From contig CAYMAI010000004.1 of the NCBI GenBank assembly GCA_964388445.1, positions 1 to 64,000 on the forward strand: a DNA stretch of 64,000 nt, in the 5' to 3' direction. Origin of the DNA: CAYMAI01 sp964388445. GTDB lineage: Bacteria > 4484-113 > JAGGVC01. The notes under the pieces were generated by a model. That model did not search any database, was not told the origin of the DNA, and saw only the letters and a program-made list of their open reading frames with translations. Shown piece after piece: positions 49,244-57,736 of this stretch (within the stretch, counting starts at the first letter, position 1; every line of letters starts with the position of its first letter). The translations under genes and the position numbers were made by a program.

Positions 49244-49888
49244 TTAAATGCCGTCCACGCCGGCGCCTTCGACCATTCGCGCTACGCCGTCCGCCGTGAT
49301 GAACCGCACGCCAGCGGCTTCCATCTCTGCGAGCGCCTTTTCGCCGGTTTCGCGCTCCACCGGCGCAATCGCGTCTTCGACCACCCATACCTTCGCGCCC
49401 AGCCCGGCAAGCCCCAGCGCCGCCGCCTTGACGCAGTAGTCCGTAGCGACGCCGAAAACGACGTACTCCGGCTGGCCGATTCTCATTCCTGCAAGTTCCG
49501 GCACTGCTTTTACCAAAATTTCAGCGGCGAGCGGGTTCGTGAAAACGCTGAACGCCACTTTTTCGATGACGAGCTGCGGCGGAAGCGAGTCCGGCGCCGC
49601 GCCGCCTTCACGCGGAACGATAACCGCGCCCTCGCGCATGGTCGCCGGTATTTTAAGCTGGCCCGGCGTGCCTTTCACGCAGTGCGGCGGAAAGCCGTAT
49701 TCGTCGAACTCCGGATCGTCGGGCGTATGCGCGTCCATCGTCGCCACTACCGGAATCCCCCGCTCTTCGGCGAGCGCATACAGCCGCCCGAAATTCGGGA
49801 TAAGCTCTTCCGCGCCCGGCACGTATAGCGCGCCCTCCGGCATCACGAAGTCGTGCTGCGTGTCGATATCAACGAAAATAAAGCCCAT
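49244..49888 (-). CDS. pncA: Nicotinamidase
   Basis: The protein has 214 residues and starts at 49888 (GGGAG 8 nt upstream), not at the GTG at 49897. It is an isochorismatase-like hydrolase. The catalytic Asp is in FVDIDTQHDFVMPEG. The metal ligands are in TMDAHTPDDPEFDEYGFP (Asp, His and a further acidic residue). The nucleophile Cys is in FGVATDYCVKAAALGLA. It converts nicotinamide to nicotinate and ammonia. The next enzyme, pncB, is immediately upstream in the operon, so the function is well supported. A pyrazinamidase side activity is known for the family. Confidence 0.93.
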   Translation of the reverse strand: MGFIFVDIDTQHDFVMPEGALYVPGAEELIPNFGRLYALAEERGIPVVATMDAHTPDDPEFDEYGFPPHCVKGTPGQLKIPATMREGAVIVPREGGAAPDSLPPQLVIEKVAFSVFTNPLAAEILVKAVPELAGMRIGQPEYVVFGVATDYCVKAAALGLAGLGAKVWVVEDAIAPVERETGEKALAEMEAAGVRFITADGVARMVEGAGVDGI

Positions 49889-49922
49889 ATAAATCACTCC
49901 CGGACGAACGTCCGTTTAGATT

Positions 49923-51314
49923 TTACCCCAGCGGAAGCCTGATTGCCGTTTGATCGCATTCCGTAAGTTTTTTCAATTCGGGGCCAAGTTCTACGGGATA
50001 TTCCGCGTACGCGTCCGGCGGCAGAATTTCCGGCGGCATTTTCAAAAGCTCATGCGCCGCGAATTTTTGAGCTTCGTACGGCGGCGGCACGCTTCGGCAT
50101 GCCTTTCCCGATTCGACGAATTTGAAAACCTGATGCTCGCCATCGTATAAGTTTTCGCCGCCGAAAAGCGCTATTACGTCTTTTGAATACTTGCCGTTTT
50201 CGCCCTCGATTCGATAAACCTGTTTCGGGCCGGGAATCGTCGCCTTGTCTTTCGACAGCTTGCGCGTAAGCGTTATTTCGCCCGCCTCCGGATTTTCGAG
50301 CGCTACGAGCTTATACACCCCGCCGAGCGCAGGCTCGTCCCGGCTAGTAATAAGCTCGCTCCCCACCCCGAACGCATCCAGCGGTGCGCCTGCGGCAAGG
50401 AATTCCGCGATTTTCCGCTCGTTCAAGTCGCCGCTCGCGAATATCATGGCGTGCTTGCATCCGCCTTCGTCCAATATCCTTCGCACTTCTTTCGATAGCT
50501 CCACGATGTCGCCGCTGTCCAGCCGCACTCCGCGAAGTTTCGGCCCAAATTTTACGGCGAGCCGCGCCGCCGCAAGCGTGTCGTATGTGTCGATTAACAG
50601 AATCAAACCGTCCGGAAACGTCTCGGCGTATTTGTCGAAAGCTTCTTCCTCGCTATCGAAGCTCATTATCCACGAATGTGCAAGCGTGCCCGCAACCTGC
50701 AGCCCGAACCGCTCGCCCGCGAAGCAGTTGCTCGTCGCCGCGCATCCGCCGATGACAGCTGCACGCGCCCCGTACGCCGCTGCGCCGAGGCCGTGCGCCC
50801 GCCGTGCGCCGAACTCGATAACGGGTTTTCCCTGCGCCGCGCACGCGACCCGAGACGCCTTCGTCGCCACCGTCGTTTGATGGTTGATTATCGCGAGAAT
50901 CGCGGTTTCGAGAAGCTGCGCTTGAATAATCGGCGCACGAACCCGGACGAGCGGCTCGCCGGGAAAAACAATCGAGCCTTCGCGAAACGCGAACAAGTCG
51001 CCCGTGAATTTCAAGCCCGAAAGATAATCGAATAAGTTATCCGGCAAATGCGATAGCGCCGGAACCGATTTCAAATATTCCGCGTCCCTCGCGGAAAATC
51101 CCCAACCGCTTACGAATTCGAGAACGGTTTCGAGCCCGCAAAAAACGTAGTAGTTTCTCGCCCTGCCCCCGCGAACGAAAAGCTCGAAGTGCGCGATTTC
51201 ACCGGCTCTGCCCGCGGCGTAATAGCCGGCGGCCATCGTAATTTCGTACAAATCCGTGTTGAGCGCGGAAAACCGGCAGTTCGCGCCGTCCGAATTTTGG
51301 CTGTTACCGGTCAT
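49923..51314 (-). CDS. pncB: Nicotinate phosphoribosyltransferase
   Basis: The protein has 463 residues. It joins nicotinate and PRPP (with ATP) to nicotinate mononucleotide in NAD salvage. Family marks are NTDLYEITMAAGYYAAGRAG (about 19-38), FGARRAHGLGAAAYGARAAV (about 167-186), the phosphorylated-His region GTLAHSWIMSFDSEEEAF and LRGVRLDSGDI. FASGDLNERKIAEFL and DAFGVGSELITS complete the barrel. It is preceded by hslU (23 nt) and followed by pncA (34 nt) in the same direction. GGGGAA precedes the ATG. Confidence 0.95.
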   Translation of the reverse strand: MTGNSQNSDGANCRFSALNTDLYEITMAAGYYAAGRAGEIAHFELFVRGGRARNYYVFCGLETVLEFVSGWGFSARDAEYLKSVPALSHLPDNLFDYLSGLKFTGDLFAFREGSIVFPGEPLVRVRAPIIQAQLLETAILAIINHQTTVATKASRVACAAQGKPVIEFGARRAHGLGAAAYGARAAVIGGCAATSNCFAGERFGLQVAGTLAHSWIMSFDSEEEAFDKYAETFPDGLILLIDTYDTLAAARLAVKFGPKLRGVRLDSGDIVELSKEVRRILDEGGCKHAMIFASGDLNERKIAEFLAAGAPLDAFGVGSELITSRDEPALGGVYKLVALENPEAGEITLTRKLSKDKATIPGPKQVYRIEGENGKYSKDVIALFGGENLYDGEHQVFKFVESGKACRSVPPPYEAQKFAAHELLKMPPEILPPDAYAEYPVELGPELKKLTECDQTAIRLPLG

Positions 51315-51337
51315 TTCTTCCCCGGCGCATCCGCCAG

Positions 51338-52747
51338 TTAGAGAATATAAGCGGCAAGGTCTTTGTCCGCAATGATGTCTTTGAGCTTGTTTTCGACGAA
51401 ACCGGAATTTATCAATAGCTCGAACGGCTTTCCGTTTCCGGTTTCCATCGGCGCGTCGAAGCTGATATCTTCGAGAACGTATTCGAGAATCGTATGCAGC
51501 CGCCGCGCTCCGATGTCTTCTGTTTCCATGTTGATTCTTTCCGCGTGTCCGGCGAGAGTTTCGATTCCGTCCTTGGTAAACGTCAACTCGACGCCGTCCG
51601 CCGCGAGAAGCTCGCGATATTGCCTCGTCAGCGCGTTGCTCGGCTCGGTAAGAATCCGCTTGAAGTCCTCTCCGCTGAGGCTGGAGAGCTCTACGCGAAT
51701 CGGAAACCTGCCTTGAAACTCCGGAATTAGCTCGCTCGGTTTCGACATGTGAAACGCGCCGGCCGCGATAAACAGCACGTGGTTCGTGCGCACCGGCCCG
51801 TATTTCGTAATAACCGTCGTGCCTTCGACGAGCGGCAGGATGTCGCGCTGGACGCCCTCGCGCGAAACGTCCGGACCGTGCTTGGAATGGCTCGACGCGA
51901 TTTTGTCGATTTCGTCTATGAACACGATTCCGGCTTGCTCGACGCGTTCGATCGCCTCGCGGATTACGCTGTCCATATCTATCGCACGGTCCACTTCCTC
52001 GCCGAAAAGCACCCTGCGTGCGTCGCCGACTTTCACCTTTTTCTTTTTCTTCGGGCTGCCGCCGCCCATTTCGCCCATCAGTTCCTGCAGGTTCATTCCC
52101 ATTTCCTCAAGACCGGCGCTCGAAAAAACCTGCATCACCTTCGGGCTTCGGTCGGACATTTCGATTTCCACGGTTTTATCGTCCAGTTTTCCGGCTTCCA
52201 GCTGTTCTTTCATCCGGGTTCTAAGCCGTTCGGCCTGCTCCACCTCGCCGTCCACGCGCTCCTGCTCTTCCGGCGTCGGCGCCCGGCGGTATTTCGGCCG
52301 CGGCGCAAGCTTGTCGAGAAGCCGCCCGTTCACGCGGTCCTTGAGCGAGTCCGCCATCAAGTGCATCCGCTCGTTTCGCACGAGCCGGACCCCGATCTCG
52401 GTCAAATCCCGCACGATGCTTTCTACGTCGCGACCGACGTAGCCGACTTCGGTAAACTTCGACGCTTCCACTTTGATGAACGGCGCGGTGATAATCATCG
52501 CCAGACGGCGCGCGATTTCGGTTTTCCCGACGCCGGTCGGCCCCATCATCAAAATGTTTTTGGGAATAATTTCGTCGCGGAAATCCTCGGCCACTTTCGC
52601 CCTGCGCCAGCGGTTGCGTATGGCCACTGCCACAGCGCGCTTCGCCTTGTCCTGGCCGACGATATATTCGTCGAGCCGCCGGACGATTTCTTTCGGCGTA
52701 AGGTTTTCGAATAGCCCGCCGTTTTCCTTAAGGTTCAAATTCGTCAT
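51338..52747 (-). CDS. hslU: ATP-dependent protease ATPase subunit HslU
   Basis: The protein has 469 residues. It is a AAA+ unfoldase that forms hexamers on HslV. Opening LTPKEIVRRLDEYIVGQDKA, Walker A GPTGVGKTEIARR (about 69-81), Walker B IVFIDEIDKIASS and the C-terminal FVENKLKDIIADKDLAAYIL (HslV-activating tail) are all typical. The inserted I-domain lies at about 115-245 and contains a Lys-rich GGGSPKKKKKVKVGDARR. It starts 4 nt after the hslV stop, so the two are coupled. Confidence 0.96.
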   Translation of the reverse strand: MTNLNLKENGGLFENLTPKEIVRRLDEYIVGQDKAKRAVAVAIRNRWRRAKVAEDFRDEIIPKNILMMGPTGVGKTEIARRLAMIITAPFIKVEASKFTEVGYVGRDVESIVRDLTEIGVRLVRNERMHLMADSLKDRVNGRLLDKLAPRPKYRRAPTPEEQERVDGEVEQAERLRTRMKEQLEAGKLDDKTVEIEMSDRSPKVMQVFSSAGLEEMGMNLQELMGEMGGGSPKKKKKVKVGDARRVLFGEEVDRAIDMDSVIREAIERVEQAGIVFIDEIDKIASSHSKHGPDVSREGVQRDILPLVEGTTVITKYGPVRTNHVLFIAAGAFHMSKPSELIPEFQGRFPIRVELSSLSGEDFKRILTEPSNALTRQYRELLAADGVELTFTKDGIETLAGHAERINMETEDIGARRLHTILEYVLEDISFDAPMETGNGKPFELLINSGFVENKLKDIIADKDLAAYIL

Positions 52748-52751
52748 CCGT

Positions 52752-53312
52752 TTATCCGGCGGAATTTCCGCCGATCTCCTCTATCGTCAAATGCCCGTTG
52801 GTGTAAATGCATATTTGAGAGGCTATTTTAAGCGATTCCTCGACCACTTTGCGAGCCTCGCCCCATCCCGCCAGTTTGAACGCCGCCGCCGCCGAGCGCG
52901 CGATGTCCGCGCCGCTGCCGATCGCCGCCACGTCGTCGTCGGGTTCGATGACGTCGCCGTTGCCGCTGATAATGAGCAGTTCGTCCGCCGACGCCGCGAT
53001 TAACAGCGCTTCGAGCCGCCGCAAATATTTGTCCGTGCGCCATTCTTTCGCAAGCTCGACCGCCGCACGCTTAAGGCTGGACGGGTGTTTTTCGAGCATA
53101 CCTTCGAACCGCTCGAAAAGCGTCACCGCATCGGCGATTGCGCCAGCGAAGCCGGCAAGCACTTTGCCTTTGTTCAGCGACCGGATTTTGTTCGCGCCGG
53201 CCTTGAGCACAGACGAGCCGAGCGTCACCTGGCCGTCGCCGCCGATTGCCGTGCGGCCGCCGAGCCTGACTGCGAGAATCGTCGTCCCGCGCATTTTTTC
53301 CGAATTCACCAT
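52752..53312 (-). CDS. hslV: ATP-dependent protease subunit HslV
   Basis: The protein has 186 residues from the ATG at 53312, chosen because GAGG precedes it. An inner ATG at 53294 is possible. The propeptide MVNSEKMRG is removed so that TTILAVRLGGRTAIGGDGQV begins with the catalytic Thr. Asp17, Lys33 (SLNKGKVLAGFAGA) and Gly-Asp-Gly are kept. It forms the double-ring peptidase chamber for HslU. The promoter has TATAAT at 53352-53357. It is the first gene of the hslV-hslU-pncB-pncA operon. Confidence 0.95.
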   Translation of the reverse strand: MVNSEKMRGTTILAVRLGGRTAIGGDGQVTLGSSVLKAGANKIRSLNKGKVLAGFAGAIADAVTLFERFEGMLEKHPSSLKRAAVELAKEWRTDKYLRRLEALLIAASADELLIISGNGDVIEPDDDVAAIGSGADIARSAAAAFKLAGWGEARKVVEESLKIASQICIYTNGHLTIEEIGGNSAG

Positions 53313-53324
53313 CCATACCTCGCC

Positions 53325-53357
53325 GCGCCGCAGAAACCGGCGCAAGCGGATATTATA
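53325..53357 (-). promoter_or_regulatory. -10 box and 5' hairpin of the hslV operon
   Basis: Leftward TATAAT (53352-53357) predicts +1 near 53345. A 6-bp hairpin, GCGCCG (53338-53343) pairing with CGGCGC (53325-53330), begins 2 nt into the RNA. Confidence 0.5.
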
Positions 53358-53368
53358 CAGGGGGGAGG

Positions 53369-53812
53369 TTAAGACACCGCGCGTTTTAAATGGCCGAGCA
53401 TTTTCCCTATGGGCAAGCCGAGCACGGGGAATTCCATTTCGCCGGAAAATGCCGAGCCGGCCAGCGCGCTTTTTACTGCCGAGCAATACGCCTTCCCGCC
53501 CAATACTACGATTCGCGAAGCGCCGGTTAATCCAAGATCCGCCGCCTGAATGCGCAGAATATCGGCCGTCACGACATCGCGCGACGGCCTGTTGAAAGTT
53601 ACTTCGTATGGCTCTGGGATAATGAAATCGGGACGAATTATCCCATACTTCGCGCTCAGTATCAGCCAAGAATCACAATATTTCACGGCATACTCCCGGC
53701 TTAGCCTGAACAGCGTGCCCGTGTATGCGCGCTCCGCAGGAACCGCTCCTGCGAGGGTGTGTTTATCCCAGATTTTCGATTTCCCGCAAGGTATGATTGC
53801 TATAGAAGTCAT
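53369..53812 (-). CDS. DUF6884/YaaA-like protein
   Basis: The protein has 147 residues if started at 53812, where its ATG overlaps the stop of the upstream GIY-YIG gene (ATGA, 53809-53812). It begins IAIIPCGKSKIWDK, where the Cys-Gly-Lys-Ser-Lys motif is typical of YaaA/DUF6884-type proteins. These resemble nucleotide- or DNA-glycosylase-like folds. AYTGTLFRLSREYAVKYC, LILSAKYGIIRPDFIIPEPY and RIVVLGGKAYCSAV complete the family pattern. A DNA-modification or damage role is possible. I cannot assign a reaction. Translation is coupled to the GIY-YIG protein, so the two probably work together. Confidence 0.65.
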   Translation of the reverse strand: MTSIAIIPCGKSKIWDKHTLAGAVPAERAYTGTLFRLSREYAVKYCDSWLILSAKYGIIRPDFIIPEPYEVTFNRPSRDVVTADILRIQAADLGLTGASRIVVLGGKAYCSAVKSALAGSAFSGEMEFPVLGLPIGKMLGHLKRAVS

Positions 53813-54459
53813 GACAGCATTCCATAATACCGATAAGTTCTTAAAAATGCGGAGATGACATTGCTCCACCTTTCATTTTTTAGGGCAGAACCGTCAGTAT
53901 CTTTTCTATTCCATATTCCGTATGCTCGCACTTTTGGGCAATGCGAATCATTTCCTAGCCAACCGGGTGACTGTTTGCCGGGTTCAATCCGTGCGAATAA
54001 GGAAATCAAATACGATTCGACTTCGAGTCTTTCATCCTTTTTTTCAATGGCAATGCAGCGAAACGTTACATTATCCCGAAGATATTTGCTAACTTTATGT
54101 TCAATCTCTTCAGGCGTTGTTTCTTCAAGCCAATCATGTAATTTAACTTCTCCTATATTTTCGCGCTTTATTATCGCAGCCCCGATTAGTTTTCTGAATA
54201 CGCTGCGGCCGCTATTACCCTTAAGCGAATTAACTTGGCCATAATGACTGCGAATTCGATTGAATAAATTTCCTTGTCCAAGATGACTTCCAATTCTGAC
54301 AACCCGCCGAAACATATTGCCGCCAATGTTTACGCTTTCACTAGCTTCATACGCGAAATAAACGCCATTCAGCGGTAGGTCGGCTTTATTTGACTTGAAT
54401 CCAATTTCGGGAATTCGCTCCAACAAGTTGTATATTTCTACTACTTTTTCGCGATTCAT
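53809..54459 (-). CDS. GIY-YIG-type nuclease-like protein
   Basis: The protein has 216 residues. The GIY-like strand reads GVYFAYEASES (about 32-42). The next strand is RRVVRIGSHLGQGNLFNRIR (about 51-70), with the Arg-Ile-Gly and catalytic-type Arg of GIY-YIG domains, and SVFRKLIGAAIIK follows. The C-terminal third (SYLISLFARIEPGKQSPGWL, SPGWLGNDSHCP) may recognise substrate. AGGAGGTGC precedes the ATG. The gene is AT-rich relative to its surroundings, a sign of transfer, and its stop overlaps the DUF6884-like start. I infer a two-gene DNA-processing or defence module, not yet assigned to a known system. Confidence 0.7.
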   Translation of the reverse strand: MNREKVVEIYNLLERIPEIGFKSNKADLPLNGVYFAYEASESVNIGGNMFRRVVRIGSHLGQGNLFNRIRSHYGQVNSLKGNSGRSVFRKLIGAAIIKRENIGEVKLHDWLEETTPEEIEHKVSKYLRDNVTFRCIAIEKKDERLEVESYLISLFARIEPGKQSPGWLGNDSHCPKVRAYGIWNRKDTDGSALKNERWSNVISAFLRTYRYYGMLS

Positions 54460-54491
54460 TAAGCACCTCCTGAATCCGACAAAATTAAGCC

Positions 54492-56900
54492 CTACTTATA
54501 CCCCCCGCTTAAATACAGTCCCAGCTGGTCTTTCGAATGCGGGTCGGTTACTTTGCCGCTTTGGCCGCCGGGGAGAATCGAAAGGTACTCGCCCCCCGCT
54601 TCGTCCCCATCTCCGCCGCCCGCGCCCGATTCGCTCTCAGGTCCGTCAGCACTTGCACCATCGCCCGCCGCGCCTTTGCCGCGCATCCCAAAACCGCCCG
54701 GCGTCGCTATAAGCCGCATGCTCGGCGCGAAGTTCATCACGAGCAGCCCCGCGTCGTTCATAGCGGCTCCGCCCTGCCACGGCGTGTCGTACCCGCCAGG
54801 CGAGCCCGTCAGCCCCGGCGCGTGCCTGCCGATAAAAGGCACGGGATAGGACAAATCCATCGGGTGAAGCGATGCCCACCGCCACCCGTTAGGCGCGCCA
54901 AGCGTGTTTTCGAGGTGCGCCGCGGTTTCTTCGAGCGCCCACGCGATTATTTCCGCCTCGGTTTCGCGCTCTTCGGTTTTCGGGTCGTCCCACAAGTCGC
55001 CAAGCCTTCGCCCGTAATCGAAGCACCTGTTCCACGCCCGCTCGCCGGTCGAGCGCCATCCGCGCTGACCCAAAATCCTGTCCGCGGTTTTTTCGAGCAT
55101 CAAAAACGCCACGCACGCGCCCGCGCTGTCCGCATCGCAGCGCCCGTCCCAGTTTTCGAGCGAGACATACGCCGCCCGCACCGGACTGTCCGGCGCGCCG
55201 TAGGCAAACGCCGCCGAATCCAAAGTATCGATTGCGAAGTCTCGAAATCCCGCGCCGAGCCGCGAATACGTGTCGGTTTGTATTTCGCCCGCACTTAGTA
55301 ATGTCAGCTTTTTCGCGCCGGCGGTTTTTTCGCGAATCAGCTCGTCTATCCGCTCCGCCCGATGGCCGTAGCTGCGATAGCCGCCGATGAATTTCTCCGC
55401 CTCGATATCGCCTATTCCGGGCAAGTCGAGAGCGAAACCGGCCGGATAAACCGCGTTGTTAGCGCTGACGATGTATCCCGATGCCGGATTGACCATGCCC
55501 GGCAAATCCGCCGCCGTCACGAACTTTTCCCACCGCAAGTCCGCCGCGCCGCCGTCCGCCACCGCCGCGCCGTCGTAGGCGCGCACCGGATATTTGCCCA
55601 CAGGAAAATACGCGATGTTTCCGCCTGCGTCCGCGCAGAGAAAGTTTTGGCTCGTGCTCATCGCCGCGACCGCATCGCGTATATCGTGAATGTTTTTCGC
55701 GGTATTGACCTTCACGTACGCCGCGCCTTCCGCATCCGGCAGAAAACCAACCCAGTTTAGTACGATTACGCTATCTCTTTCCGTGTAATACACCGGGCCG
55801 AAATCGGTATGCAAAATCGTTTCGGAAACCTCGGATTTCCCCTTTATTCCGGCAATCGTATATCTCGCCTCTTCGGCGCGAAACTTCCGCCAGCCTTCCC
55901 GCGTCAAATACTCCCCCGCCCCTTCGTCCATTCCGCGCGTCTTGAAGCGAATCGCGTCCGCGACGTCGCCGCCGAGCGCGGTCACGCCCCACACGCAATG
56001 TTCGTTCGCGCCTATCGCGATAATGGGCGTGCCGACGACCGTCATTCCGCGCGCCCGAAAGTCCGGCGTTTCGAACCTGAGTTCGTACCACACGGGCGGA
56101 AAAGTGACTTCGAGGTGCGGGTCGCTCGCCAGAATCGGGTTGCCGCTATCGGTCAGTCTTCCCGAAACAACGAAGCAGTTGCTGCCGGGACGATGAGCGT
56201 TTCTTTCCGCTATACCGCTCGCGACCGTAATGCCGGATTCCGGCGCGCCGCCCGTCAATGCCTGTATGTCTTCGGGATTGATTTGCGAAATGTAACTTTC
56301 GTACGGCGGAACTTCAACGAGCGAATACAGCTCCGGGGCTGCGGTGCGCCGAATTCTTTCGCCGCTGACGGTCTGGAAAAAATCGTCCATCAGCATCCAG
56401 CTCATTACGCGCGCGCAAACGAGCGTGTCTTCCGCCGTCCATTCGCGCGGCGCGCCGCTCATCAGGAATTCCGCGGGAAGCTCGGCGCAGTTGCGGATGC
56501 AAAAGTTGACGCCGTTTGCAAACTCCTCTACGAGCGCCCTTTCCCCGTCGGAATAAAGCTTCAGCGATTCACCGGCGACTTTCGCCAGGCCGAGCCTGCG
56601 AAACGTTTTGTCGCTTCCGAGGACCGCGTCGCCAGCGAATCCAGCAAGCTCGCCCCTGCCCATCCGGCGCGTCACGTCGAGCTGGACGAGCCTGTGATGC
56701 GCCTGCATATATCCCGCGCCGAAAAACGCGGCATTAATCGAATCCGCATAAATGGTGGGGACTTCGTAGCCGTCGAGTTCGATTCGCAAATCGGGATGCG
56801 GACAACCTCTAGGCAGTTGCAGCGTTTCCGCGGCCGCAAAAAGCGGAAATAAAAATGCGGCGGCAAACGCGAATGTAAATGCGCAAACGGCTGTTTTCAT
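54492..56900 (-). CDS. Penicillin-acylase-family (S45) N-terminal hydrolase
   Basis: The protein has 802 residues. The signal peptide (KTAVCAFTFAFAAAFLFPLF) ends near AAAE. An alpha-chain region (about 30-238) leads to the autoprocessing site HRPGSNCFVVSG, where Ser240 becomes the N-terminal nucleophile of the beta chain. DPHLEVTFPPVWYELRFET and GANEHCVWGVTALGGDVADA follow as in the family. A Gly/Asp/Ser-rich insert (about 745-775) is unusual. The family hydrolyses amide bonds of penicillins, acyl-homoserine lactones or other small amides. The natural substrate here is unknown. It should act in the periplasm. Its stop lies 32 nt from the GIY-YIG gene upstream ribosome site, but that gene may be separately promoted. 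Confidence 0.92.
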   Translation of the reverse strand: MKTAVCAFTFAFAAAFLFPLFAAAETLQLPRGCPHPDLRIELDGYEVPTIYADSINAAFFGAGYMQAHHRLVQLDVTRRMGRGELAGFAGDAVLGSDKTFRRLGLAKVAGESLKLYSDGERALVEEFANGVNFCIRNCAELPAEFLMSGAPREWTAEDTLVCARVMSWMLMDDFFQTVSGERIRRTAAPELYSLVEVPPYESYISQINPEDIQALTGGAPESGITVASGIAERNAHRPGSNCFVVSGRLTDSGNPILASDPHLEVTFPPVWYELRFETPDFRARGMTVVGTPIIAIGANEHCVWGVTALGGDVADAIRFKTRGMDEGAGEYLTREGWRKFRAEEARYTIAGIKGKSEVSETILHTDFGPVYYTERDSVIVLNWVGFLPDAEGAAYVKVNTAKNIHDIRDAVAAMSTSQNFLCADAGGNIAYFPVGKYPVRAYDGAAVADGGAADLRWEKFVTAADLPGMVNPASGYIVSANNAVYPAGFALDLPGIGDIEAEKFIGGYRSYGHRAERIDELIREKTAGAKKLTLLSAGEIQTDTYSRLGAGFRDFAIDTLDSAAFAYGAPDSPVRAAYVSLENWDGRCDADSAGACVAFLMLEKTADRILGQRGWRSTGERAWNRCFDYGRRLGDLWDDPKTEERETEAEIIAWALEETAAHLENTLGAPNGWRWASLHPMDLSYPVPFIGRHAPGLTGSPGGYDTPWQGGAAMNDAGLLVMNFAPSMRLIATPGGFGMRGKGAAGDGASADGPESESGAGGGDGDEAGGEYLSILPGGQSGKVTDPHSKDQLGLYLSGGYK

Positions 56901-56961
56901 GACGCCGGATTATGACATACGCGGCGGGAAGGCGCGAAGCCGGAACGGCCGTAATATGAGC

Positions 56962-56991
56962 AAAAAAAACGGGCGCCCGATTGGACGCCCG
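56962..56991 (-). terminator. Terminator of the 57-64 kb operon
   Basis: Read leftward, CGGGCG (56986-56991) pairs with CGCCCG (56970-56975) and is followed by eight T (56962-56969). It marks the end of the membrane-protein operon. Confidence 0.85.
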
Positions 56992-57010
56992 AAAATGTCA
57001 GAAGCAATAT

Positions 57011-57736
57011 TTACGCGCCAAGCCTCACGCCGAACGCCTTCAGCCATTCGAAAAGAAGGAATTGAATTCTGCCGATGAGGAGCGACATGCGCGCCATCAC
57101 GGTATAGCCGAATGCCGCGCCGAAGGTCACCATCAATACGTAAATTCCGACCTTTGAAAGCGCGAAAACCGGCCCCCTATGTTCGATGCTGAAGAAGAAA
57201 TATACGAGCACGCAAAACGTACTGACCATTAAAAGAATCGTGTTGATTCCCGGCCCGATTGCCAACACGCCATTAGCGTCGAGAAAAGCGATAGCGGCTG
57301 TCGCGGCGACAAGCTGTGGAAGGATTATTCCCGCAACCACCATCGGCAGGTTGATTCCCGCATACCCGCCTATGTAAAAAGCGAAGCTGATTCGGGAAAG
57401 CCACGAGAACTTCGGAATCATTCGCATCAAAATAAATATGCCGAGGAGCGCCGGAACGATTACCAAATAGTCGCCGGGCGGGAACGAGACGGATTCGGGA
57501 TTTGCCGGATCGACCGGGTTTGGCGGCCCGATGTTCGGCACAAGCTTTTCGACAAGATTGGGCCGCATATAGTTAAACCACTGGATGTTGACGTAATAGC
57601 CTATCGCGATTCCGAGATATAGATGCTCGCCGAATTTGAAGAACGGATTGTCCTTGAAAATGAACGAGAACATCATCAGCGAAAGAAAGCCCGCGATGAT
57701 TACGCCCGCCGTTTGAAGTACGCCTACCTCTTCCAT
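57011..57736 (-). CDS. Polytopic membrane protein of the MutL-like operon (last gene)
   Basis: The protein has 241 residues. The start at 57736 is fixed by a TAATG overlap with the upstream stop and a GGAGGTG ribosome site. About six membrane helices are predicted (QTAGVIIAGFLSLMMFSFIF, YLVIVPALLGIFILMRM, and GYAGINLPMVVAGIILPQLV among them). A periplasmic or cytoplasmic loop around 63-85 has several Pro residues (GPPNPVDPANPESVSFPPGD). I recognise no transporter motif. It is the last of seven co-directional genes, and its function should be read with them. Confidence 0.85.
   Translation of the reverse strand: MEEVGVLQTAGVIIAGFLSLMMFSFIFKDNPFFKFGEHLYLGIAIGYYVNIQWFNYMRPNLVEKLVPNIGPPNPVDPANPESVSFPPGDYLVIVPALLGIFILMRMIPKFSWLSRISFAFYIGGYAGINLPMVVAGIILPQLVAATAAIAFLDANGVLAIGPGINTILLMVSTFCVLVYFFFSIEHRGPVFALSKVGIYVLMVTFGAAFGYTVMARMSLLIGRIQFLLFEWLKAFGVRLGA

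Noticed and set aside
55809..56852. 347-residue rightward open frame opposite the penicillin-acylase gene
   Set aside because: It is a long open frame caused by GC-rich third positions. Arg-rich, no domain, no ribosome site.
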